A stretch of 64,000 nucleotides of DNA. It comes from Alphaproteobacteria bacterium. GTDB lineage: Bacteria > Pseudomonadota > Alphaproteobacteria > Rhodospirillales > Casp-alpha2. Shown piece by piece: positions 1 through 6,644 of this stretch. Location of the stretch: NCBI GenBank assembly GCA_014382345.1, contig JACNJX010000044.1, forward strand, positions 1-64,000, read 5' to 3'. Positions within the stretch are counted from its first letter, which is position 1, and the number at the start of each line of letters is the position of its first letter. The notes below the pieces were generated by a model that was not told where the DNA came from, did no database searches, and saw only the letters and a list, made by a program, of their open reading frames with translations. The translations under genes were made by a program, and so were the position numbers.

Positions 1-92
1 CCCCGGGCCCGTTTCAGGAAAGCAAGCGGCTGGGGGGGGGGCGGCAAGATCGCCGTCCGCTTCCATCCCGCCGTTTTGAGAAGGTACGCATC

Positions 93-575
93 ATGGGTCT
101 TAAATTGAATCTGAAGCCGCACGAGAAGTGCATCATTGGCGGCGCCGCCGTGCAAAACGGCAATAAGATGGCGTCTCTCATGATCGCGAATCAGACGACG
201 ATCCTTCGCGAAAAGCACATCATGACGGAAGAAAAGGCCGATACTCTGGCCAAGCAAATCTATTTCGTCGTGCAACTGATCTACCTTGATGGCGGTATCG
301 ATAACAGCAAGCAAAACCACGAAGTCTTTTTTAAACTTATTCGTGAATTTATTGATCTTGATCCCAGCAGCGTTGTCCTGGAGATCATCGGCAAAATCGG
401 TCAGCAAATTCTTGAGGGTGAGGATTACCAAGCCCTGGCGCAGTGCCGGAAGCTGATCGAATACGAAGCAGCGGTTTTAAATAGCCGGGACGGAAAAGAG
501 GCCCGGGACATGAGCCCGCAGGTGGATAAGACCCCCCCGGCGGACGTGGCCAACCAGTTGGAAGCAGGGAGCTGA
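93..575 (+). CDS. flbT: FlbT, flagellin mRNA/flagellum biosynthesis regulator
   Basis: A 160-residue protein of the FlbT family. In Caulobacter FlbT binds the flagellin mRNA leader and destabilises it until the hook is complete. The N-terminus has the family pattern (MGLKLNLKPHEKCIIGGAAV, then NGNKMASLMIANQ and LREKHIMTEE), and the helical C-terminal half ends in an acidic, proline-containing tail of about 30 residues that is not conserved. The ATG has the Shine-Dalgarno AGAAGG 9 bases upstream. It is followed 4 bp later by flaF, its usual partner. The flagellin gene that normally precedes it is outside the window. Family assignment is firm; the regulatory role is by homology. Confidence 0.93.
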   Translation: MGLKLNLKPHEKCIIGGAAVQNGNKMASLMIANQTTILREKHIMTEEKADTLAKQIYFVVQLIYLDGGIDNSKQNHEVFFKLIREFIDLDPSSVVLEIIGKIGQQILEGEDYQALAQCRKLIEYEAAVLNSRDGKEARDMSPQVDKTPPADVANQLEAGS

Positions 576-579
576 TATC

Positions 580-1017
580 GTGGAGAGTGAAACCAGACCA
601 ATGGGCTCCCAGGCCTCGGTGGCGATCAGCGGGTATCAGCAAACCCAGAAAACCGTCGATACCAACCGGGAAGCCACCCCCGCCGAAGTTGACGCCATAG
701 TGTTGCGCCAAGCGGCGGAACGCCTGCTAAAGGCCCAGCAGATGCCCGATGACGAATTTTTCGAGGAATCGCTGCTTTACAATCAGTTGATTTGGACCGT
801 GATCCAATCGGAAATGACGGCGGAGAACCCGTTGTCCGAAGAGATCAAGGCCAATCTGATCAGCCTCAGCATCTTCGTCGACAAGCAGACGGCGAAGGCG
901 ATTGGGACCCGGGAACCGGATCTGTTGAATACGCTTATTAACATCAACAGAAATATTTCCATGGGGCTGGAACGCACGGTCCCTGAGCAACCGGTTGGCG
1001 AACAGCCGGAACTATAA
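580..1017 (+). CDS. flaF: FlaF, flagellin synthesis/secretion factor
   Basis: A 145-residue FlaF family protein. In Caulobacter FlaF is needed for flagellin translation and secretion and opposes FlbT. Recognisable parts are AISGYQQTQKTVDTNREA near the N-terminus, the helix with ERLLKAQ, and the C-terminal segment SLSIFVDKQTAKAI followed by INRNISMGL. The start is a GTG with AGGGAG 8 bases upstream; an ATG seven codons in (position 601) is a possible alternative. It is 4 bp downstream of flbT, so the two are almost certainly co-transcribed. Confidence 0.92.
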   Translation: MESETRPMGSQASVAISGYQQTQKTVDTNREATPAEVDAIVLRQAAERLLKAQQMPDDEFFEESLLYNQLIWTVIQSEMTAENPLSEEIKANLISLSIFVDKQTAKAIGTREPDLLNTLININRNISMGLERTVPEQPVGEQPEL

Positions 1018-1068
1018 AAACATTCGGACTAATAGGAAAAAAGGTTACTCGAGAAAAGGGATAGTACA

Positions 1069-1446
1069 ATGGAAACGATTAAACCTGTTGAAGGCAACGT
1101 CGTTTATTCGCCGCCTTCAAGACCTTCTAAAACTTCATCGTCAGGTGATTCAACAACTGGCATTAGGAACGTTGCGCCTCAGTTCGTCTCGCCGAAAGGC
1201 AACATTGATCCACAAACCGGCGTTTTCGTGACGGAAGTTCGCGACACCGGAACCGGTCAGGTTACCTTTCAGTATCCGTCGAAAAAGGCGGTGGCGGCGT
1301 ATACGCGTTCGAATCAATCTGAAAAAGCAGATGTTGAACCCAAGCAACCTGTTCACGGCGAAGGTCAAGCGCAGCCGGAAAGCAAACCGAAGGTTGAGGC
1401 TTCACCATCCGCAGATGCAGTAACGGACGGTACAAAAGACAGTTAA
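1069..1446 (+). CDS. Small FlaG-like flagellar protein
   Basis: A 125-residue protein with a short ordered core (about residues 45-78: PQTGVFVTEVRDTGTGQVTF, then QYPSKKAVAAYTR) between a serine/proline-rich N-terminus and a charged low-complexity C-terminus. The core resembles the FlaG pattern of a conserved TG turn followed by a Q-[IY]-P-[SP] motif, and genes of this size commonly follow flagellin, flbT and flaF. The ATG has AAAGGGA 8 bases upstream and lies 51 bp after flaF. FlaG proteins influence filament length, but that function is not shown here. The similarity is short, so this is a probable rather than certain assignment. Confidence 0.6.
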   Translation: METIKPVEGNVVYSPPSRPSKTSSSGDSTTGIRNVAPQFVSPKGNIDPQTGVFVTEVRDTGTGQVTFQYPSKKAVAAYTRSNQSEKADVEPKQPVHGEGQAQPESKPKVEASPSADAVTDGTKDS

Positions 1447-1465
1447 GATACAGACTCTCTGACTC

Positions 1466-1518
1466 TTTCGCTCCGGATAGCGAAAATTAGGGCTGTTGAT
1501 AAAGCTTTACACAGCCCT
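1466..1518 (+). other. Two tandem stem-loops after the flaG-like gene
   Basis: TTTCGC at 1466-1471 pairs with GCGAAA at 1480-1485, and AGGGCTGT at 1489-1496 pairs with ACAGCCCT at 1511-1518. Neither is followed by a T run, so they look more like 3'-end stabilising or processing hairpins than intrinsic terminators. Confidence 0.4.
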
Positions 1519-1563
1519 ACGTGAGACTGGAGTTCACCTTGCTCTGAGGTCGGCGTTTCTTGA

Positions 1564-1608
1564 AAGGAAGCCGAATCTTTCGGGGCGGTTTCCTTTGTCT
1601 TTTTCTTA
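1564..1608 (+). terminator. Rho-independent terminator after flbT-flaF-flaG
   Basis: A ten-pair stem (AAGGAAGCCG at 1564-1573 with CGGTTTCCTT at 1586-1595, one G-T wobble) with a 12-nt loop is followed by TGTCTTTTTCTT at 1596-1607. It lies about 120 bp after the stop codon of the preceding gene and before the next coding frame. Confidence 0.7.
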
Positions 1609-1724
1609 ACGCGCCTCGCTGAACGGTCGGCTGAACAATCCGAAATTTAGGTTTCGACACGAAGGAATTACCGGGTTTATGGTAGTTCCCATATATTCGT
1701 TCGGATTTTTCCAGGAGAAAGCCT

Positions 1725-3662
1725 ATTCGCGCCAGAGCGCCCATTTATTTTGCCCCTCCTGCCGAGGGGCAGGGAGCAGGAGGGAGTGCGGGTGGACCTT
1801 CGAGCGGAAGTTCGGGGGACGGGGAATCGCAGCAGTTTGTTGCGGAGGCTCTGCACAAAGGGGTACAGCTGCAAAAGCAGGGTTTATTCGACGAGGCGGA
1901 AACGCTTTATCGGAAAATTCTTGAATCCGTTCCGGAACACCCCGACGCACACCATTTGCTGGGACTCATCGAACGCCAGGCCGGCCGGAACGAACAGGCC
2001 ATTGAGCGTTTCAACCGGGCCATTGCAGCCAATTCCGGGGTTGCGGCCTATCATGTGAACCTTGGAAACGCGCTCAAAAGCCTCGGCCGGTGGGAAGACG
2101 CCGTGGCCTGCTATCGCCAGGCCCTTGCCATAAGTCCGGATTTGGCCGAAGCGCACAGCAACCTTGGCAATGTGTTCCAGGACCTGGGCCGGCCGGAGGA
2201 TGCCGTTGTCAGCTACCAAAACGCCTTGGCCGCGAAACCGGATTATGCCGAAGCCTTTGGCAACCTCGGCAATGCGCTGATGAGTCTGGAACGCCCGGAG
2301 GAGGCTGCGGAAAGTTTCCGGAACGCACTCACGCTTCAACCGGAATTCATCGAAGCCTACTCAGGTCTTGGCAATGCGCTTCAGGAACTGGGGCAATTGG
2401 ACACGGCGGTTGCCACGTACGCCAAGGCGTTGGCGCTCAAGCCGGATTATGCCGAGGCGCACTGCAACCTGGGGCTGGCGTTCCAGGGTCTCGGCCAATT
2501 CGACAAGGCTCTTGCCAGTTACGCCATGGCCCTTGCCTGCAATCCGGATTTTTCCGAGGCCCATACCAACCTTGGGGGGGCGCTCAAGGAACTTGGCCGG
2601 TTTGATGAGGCGGAGGCCAGTTACCGGCGCGCCGTAGAAGCCCAACCAGACAACGCGGATGCCCATTTTCAGCTCGCTCTCTGCTTGCTTTTGGTCGGCA
2701 AGATGGCGGAGGGATGGGAAGAATACGAATGGCGCTGGCGGGCCACACACGGGGTCGTTCGGCGCGATTTCCCGCAAGCCCCGTGGCAGGGCGAAGCTGT
2801 GGCCGGCAAGACGGTTTTGGTGTGGTGCGAACAGGGCGTCGGCGATGAAGTTCTGTACGCCGGCAGGGTGCCCGCCTTGCTCGAAGCCGGCGCGCGCGTG
2901 ATCCTGGAGTGCGATCCCCGGCTGACGCATGTGTTCGCCCGCTCGTTTCCCGGCGTTACGGCCATTGGCCGCAGTACGCCGCCCGATCCTCGTTTGCTTG
3001 ATGAGGCGATCGAATATCAATGCCCGGCCGGAAGCCTGGACCGCTGGCTCAAGCCCGGTGTGGGGCCCGGTGTGGGGCCCGGTGTGGGGCCCGGTGTGGG
3101 GAATGAAGCAAAACCCGCTGCCTATCTGATGGCCGATGAATCCGGGCGCGAGGCCTTGCGAAAACGCTATCAAGGCGATGGGGGCGAGCGGCTTGTCGGC
3201 ATTACCTGGAACAGCAAGAACAAAAGGATCGGGGAGAGTAAGTCCTTAAACCTATTGGAACTGGCGCCTCTGGCGGGCATTGCCGGCATCAAACTGGTTG
3301 ACCTGCAATACGGCGACACCCAGGACCAGCGCGACGCCTTTGCTGACCGGACCGGTGTGGAGATTTTACACGACGACAGCATTGACCAGATGAAGGATAT
3401 CGATGCCTTCGTCGATCAGGTGGCGGCTATGGACCTGGTGGTGACGGTGTCCAACACGACGGCGCATATCGCAGGCGCCCTGGGCCTTCCGACATGGGTC
3501 ATGGTGCACCCGACGCCCTTGCCCTGCTGGCTTTTGGAAAGAGAAGACAGTCCATGGTTTCCGGATGTCAGGCTGTTCCGGAAAATCCCGCAGGACGGCT
3601 GGGAAAATGTGGTCGGGCGTGTTGCCAAGGATCTGGCGGGACTTTACTCCCCCCAGCCTTAG
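1725..3662 (+). CDS. TPR protein with GT9-like glycosyltransferase domain
   Basis: An N-terminal TPR array of about seven repeats (units ending in LGNAL or LGNVF) is fused to a GT9/heptosyltransferase-like domain with AEGWEEYEWRWR, GKTVLVWCEQGVGDE, GITWNSKN and VTVSNTTAHIAGALGLPTWV. Such proteins often accompany surface-glycan or flagellin-modification loci. The start is problematic. The first standard in-frame start codon is TTG at 1956, which cuts into the first TPR, but the coding frame clearly continues upstream (LYRKILESVPEHPDAHHLLG spans 1905-1964) to a stop at 1683 with no ATG, GTG or TTG. I set the start at ATT 1725, which has AGGAG 7 bases upstream. A frameshifted N-terminus is the alternative. 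A run of VGPG repeats lies at 3054-3101. Domain confidence is high, start confidence low. Confidence 0.75.
   Translation: MRARAPIYFAPPAEGQGAGGSAGGPSSGSSGDGESQQFVAEALHKGVQLQKQGLFDEAETLYRKILESVPEHPDAHHLLGLIERQAGRNEQAIERFNRAIAANSGVAAYHVNLGNALKSLGRWEDAVACYRQALAISPDLAEAHSNLGNVFQDLGRPEDAVVSYQNALAAKPDYAEAFGNLGNALMSLERPEEAAESFRNALTLQPEFIEAYSGLGNALQELGQLDTAVATYAKALALKPDYAEAHCNLGLAFQGLGQFDKALASYAMALACNPDFSEAHTNLGGALKELGRFDEAEASYRRAVEAQPDNADAHFQLALCLLLVGKMAEGWEEYEWRWRATHGVVRRDFPQAPWQGEAVAGKTVLVWCEQGVGDEVLYAGRVPALLEAGARVILECDPRLTHVFARSFPGVTAIGRSTPPDPRLLDEAIEYQCPAGSLDRWLKPGVGPGVGPGVGPGVGNEAKPAAYLMADESGREALRKRYQGDGGERLVGITWNSKNKRIGESKSLNLLELAPLAGIAGIKLVDLQYGDTQDQRDAFADRTGVEILHDDSIDQMKDIDAFVDQVAAMDLVVTVSNTTAHIAGALGLPTWVMVHPTPLPCWLLEREDSPWFPDVRLFRKIPQDGWENVVGRVAKDLAGLYSPQP
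3054..3101 (+). repeat. 12-nt tandem repeat, four perfect copies
   Basis: The unit CCCGGTGTGGGG occurs four times in direct succession and encodes repeated VGPG within the glycosyltransferase domain. The copies are identical, so the array is probably recent and prone to slipped-strand length change without frameshift. Confidence 0.9.
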
Positions 3663-3681
3663 GCCGGCACGGTCAGTTTGG

Positions 3682-3883
3682 TTAAATGGTAAGCTTCAGG
3701 GATTCACCGATACGGCTAAGGTAAAGCCGGGGTTTATGCTCCTGGATGTATTGATCCACAGCCGGCCTGGAGCAGCGGATGCATGTGGACGAACTCGTGA
3801 TAGGTGGACGAATACCAGTCCGTATCCAGGCCCAGCAGGGCGATGGTTTCAGGAATGGTCTCTTCCACGGGATCTTTGAATGG
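3682..3883 (-). pseudogene. Remnant of a TylF/macrocin-type O-methyltransferase
   Basis: Two fragments in adjacent minus-strand frames match successive parts of the C-terminal half of TylF-type methyltransferases. The first (about 3883-3765) reads PVEETIPETIALLGLDTDWY followed by SSTYHEF, covering the family's LLRLDTDWY-(D/E)ST segment. The second (about 3760-3682) reads AVDQYIQEHKPRLYLSRIG and ends in ESLKLTI and a stop, like the family C-terminus. The glycine-rich strand with the two aspartates that normally joins them is missing, so an internal deletion of about 50 nt has shifted the frame. The N-terminal half is absent, and the remnant abuts the stop of the neighbouring GT41 gene. Found by reading the minus strand; no alignment could be run. 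Confidence 0.6.
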
Positions 3884-3894
3884 TTACCTTGTCT

Positions 3895-6558
3895 TCAAAC
3901 CCTGCTGCTTTTGCGATCCTGTGCCATACACCAATCACGCCAAATGCCCCGCAACAATCCGGCGAAGCCTTGGGAAAATTTTTCTCCATCGCAGATGGGC
4001 GATCGGGCCATCTTCTCGCGCAGTCCGGCCCGCAAATCGGCCAGCCTTTCGATGTCAACGGCAAGCGCCACGGCCAGGTTCACGTAGTCCTCATGATCGC
4101 GGGCGACAAGCTCGGGCAGACCGACTGTCGATAAGTGGCTCAGGCTGTGACGGCTGGCAAAGGTTTCTCCGGCAACGGTAATCACGGGGACTCCCATCCA
4201 CAGCGCTTCATACGTCGTTAGCCCGCCGGAGTAGGGGAAAGGATCAAGCGCGATATCCACGTCATTATAGCGCGCCAGCAATTCCGGGTGCGATGACTTG
4301 CCTTCAAGGATCAATCTTGAGGGGTCTACGCCCTCTGCCTGGAACATGGAGGTCAGGCGTTTCGCGTTGGCGCCGGAATCGATGCCCCGGAACTTAAGCA
4401 CCAGCCGGGATCGTTCAACGCCCTTGAGAACGTCAGCCCAGACGGATACCACCGCCTCATTTATTTTTGCCGGGTTGCTGAAAGAGGCGAATGTCACGCC
4501 TGCGTTTCGCTCAAAGGGGAGGGGTCCGACCTCCGGCGCATAAGCCGGTGGCGCATAACAGAGCCAGCCGTCGGGCATGCGGATGACCTTTTCGCTGTAA
4601 AACGGCTCATCCTCTTCGGGCGTCGAGTAAATATCCGATATCAGGTAATCGATGGCGGACAGCCCCGTCGTTCCTACATATCCCGCCCAGGCAACCTGCA
4701 CGGGCGCCGGTTTGCGGGCAAAGACGAGCAAACGGTTGCTGGCCGAATGGCCGGACAGATCGATGAGAATGTCTATCCCGTCGGACACGATCATTTTTGC
4801 CAGATCTTCGTCGGACTCCCCGTAAATATCCCGCCACGCGCCGGCGGCGGCCTTTATCTGCTGTGTCATCTCATCACCGATGCGGTCAGAGAAGCATACG
4901 GTTTCGATATCGTGGTTCCCCAGGCTCTCAAGCATGGCAAGGATGAAATATCCGACCGGATGGCGCCCCAGGTCCGGCGAGACAAAGCCAACCCGCAATT
5001 TCCGTTCCGGCTCGCGGTTGTTACCATGGACCGGCCTGTCCGCTCGGAATTGGTGTGCATGGCGTTCGTCCCATTGCGAATGCAGTTGGAACAGTGATTG
5101 GGACGTATGTCCAAGCCGGTATTGTTCCGTCATAAGCAGATTGCTGTGGGCAAAGGCGAAGTCGGGCTTGATGTCGAGAGCCTTGGCATAGATTTCTGCG
5201 GCTTTTACCGGCTGGCCGAGTTCATTATAAAGGCTGCCAAGGTTGTTAAGTCCTTCGGTATAGTCCGGGTTGATGGCAAGAGCCTTCTGGTAGCTCTCCA
5301 CGGCCTCATCCTGCCTGCCCATTTCCCTGTATGTGTTGCCCATGTTGCTGTGGGCTTCAACGTAATCGGGTTTGATGTCGAGAGCCTTGGCAAAACACGC
5401 CATGGCCTGATCCAGTTTCTTTTGGTCTTTCAGGACGCTGCCAAGATTATTATGGACCTCAGGAAGGTCCGGGTTCAGGTCCATAGCCCTGCGGAGGCTT
5501 TCCTCGGCCTCATCCAGCTTGCCCAGTTGTCTCAGCGCATTGCCGAGGTTGCCGTGGGCTTCGGCGTATTCGGGTTTGATGGCAAGGGCTTTCAGGTAGC
5601 TTTCCACGGCGTCTCGGGCTTGGCCAAGCTCGCCGTAAGTGATGCCAAGGTTGTTGTGGCCCTCGGCATAGTCCGGCCGGATGCTAAGGGTTTTGTTGTA
5701 GCAATCGCCGGCATCCTCCAGCCTTTCCAGGTTTTTGTAGGTATTGCCGAGGTTCGTATAGGCGTCCACATACTCCGGATTGATGGCGATGGCTTTTTGA
5801 AAATTCGAAATGGCCTCATCCGTCTCGCCAAGGTCATTGAACGTATTGCCAAGGTTTAAATAGACTTCGGCGTAGTCGGGTCGGATGTCGATGGCCCTGC
5901 GGTAACACCCGACAGCCTCTTCGCTCTTTTCCAGTTTTTTCATAACATTGCCAAGGTTGTTATGCGCCTCGGCGATGTTAGGGTTGATGGCGATGGCCTT
6001 GTTCAGGCTGGCTGCGGCCTCCTCCAGCCGTCCCAGTTCAGCAAGCGCCTGGCCATGGTTGCAGTAGGCTTCGGCGTAATCGGCCTTGATGGCGAAAGCC
6101 TGTTGATAGCTCGCCAGGGCCTCTTCCGTTTGTCCCAGGCCGCCCAGGGCATTGCCGAGACTGAAGTGGGCCTTTGCGAAATCGGGCATGAGGGCAATGG
6201 CCCGGCGATAACTGGCGGCGGCTTTGTCTGCATCGCCCAATTTTTCCAGAATGGCGCCAAGGTTGTTATGGGCCTCCGCGTAATCGGGTTTGTTGAGGAT
6301 GGCTTTCGAAAGCAATTCGGCGGCAATATCGTTTTTTCCAACATGATGGGCGATCACGCCGAGCATATTCAGGGCGATGGGGTGATCCGGGTCGGCTTGC
6401 AGGACGTGTTGGCAAAGCTTTTCGGCCTCGGGCAAATTCCCCGTGGCGAGATGTTTGAGGGCGCTGTCCAGGGCATCTTGGGCCGGCAACGGTTGCGGGT
6501 CCGGAACGGTTGCCTTGCGGCGCTTTTTCTCCTGCCGGCGGCGTTCGCTGCGGTTCAT
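3895..6558 (-). CDS. TPR protein O-GlcNAc transferase-like glycosyltransferase (GT41/SPINDLY)
   Basis: An 887-residue protein. A basic N-terminus (MNRSERRRQEKKRRK) is followed by some 13 TPRs of 34 residues and a GT41 catalytic region: LRVGFVSPDLGRHPVGYF, IDLSGHSASNRLLVFARKPA, APVQVAWAGYVGTTG, FASFSNPAKIN and LDPFPYSGGLTTYEALWMG. These match the OGT nucleotide-sugar site, so it probably O-glycosylates serine or threonine in proteins in the cytoplasm. I chose the ATG at 6558 over the TTG at 6591 because the MNR(S/A)E(R/K)RRQ start is shared with the paralogue at 60-63 kb. It lies downstream of flgL on the same strand, so flagellin is the natural candidate substrate; that is inference from position. 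Confidence 0.88.
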   Translation of the reverse strand: MNRSERRRQEKKRRKATVPDPQPLPAQDALDSALKHLATGNLPEAEKLCQHVLQADPDHPIALNMLGVIAHHVGKNDIAAELLSKAILNKPDYAEAHNNLGAILEKLGDADKAAASYRRAIALMPDFAKAHFSLGNALGGLGQTEEALASYQQAFAIKADYAEAYCNHGQALAELGRLEEAAASLNKAIAINPNIAEAHNNLGNVMKKLEKSEEAVGCYRRAIDIRPDYAEVYLNLGNTFNDLGETDEAISNFQKAIAINPEYVDAYTNLGNTYKNLERLEDAGDCYNKTLSIRPDYAEGHNNLGITYGELGQARDAVESYLKALAIKPEYAEAHGNLGNALRQLGKLDEAEESLRRAMDLNPDLPEVHNNLGSVLKDQKKLDQAMACFAKALDIKPDYVEAHSNMGNTYREMGRQDEAVESYQKALAINPDYTEGLNNLGSLYNELGQPVKAAEIYAKALDIKPDFAFAHSNLLMTEQYRLGHTSQSLFQLHSQWDERHAHQFRADRPVHGNNREPERKLRVGFVSPDLGRHPVGYFILAMLESLGNHDIETVCFSDRIGDEMTQQIKAAAGAWRDIYGESDEDLAKMIVSDGIDILIDLSGHSASNRLLVFARKPAPVQVAWAGYVGTTGLSAIDYLISDIYSTPEEDEPFYSEKVIRMPDGWLCYAPPAYAPEVGPLPFERNAGVTFASFSNPAKINEAVVSVWADVLKGVERSRLVLKFRGIDSGANAKRLTSMFQAEGVDPSRLILEGKSSHPELLARYNDVDIALDPFPYSGGLTTYEALWMGVPVITVAGETFASRHSLSHLSTVGLPELVARDHEDYVNLAVALAVDIERLADLRAGLREKMARSPICDGEKFSQGFAGLLRGIWRDWCMAQDRKSSRV

Positions 6559-6644
6559 AGAAATTTCCAGACAGAGTTGAACATCCGCCAAAGTATAATG
6601 ATTTTTTTGTTATTCCCAGCCATACAAAAGGGGGGCTGAAGGGG

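Noticed and set aside
1517-1744. A basic minus-strand frame of 75 codons
   Set aside because: It crosses the terminator hairpin at 1564-1608 and has no ribosome-binding site or known motif.
5100-6500. Regular repeats of about 102 nt that could suggest a CRISPR or satellite array
   Set aside because: The period equals 34 codons and the repeats encode TPR units; copies diverge in the way of protein repeats. The same holds for 61.8-62.7 kb.
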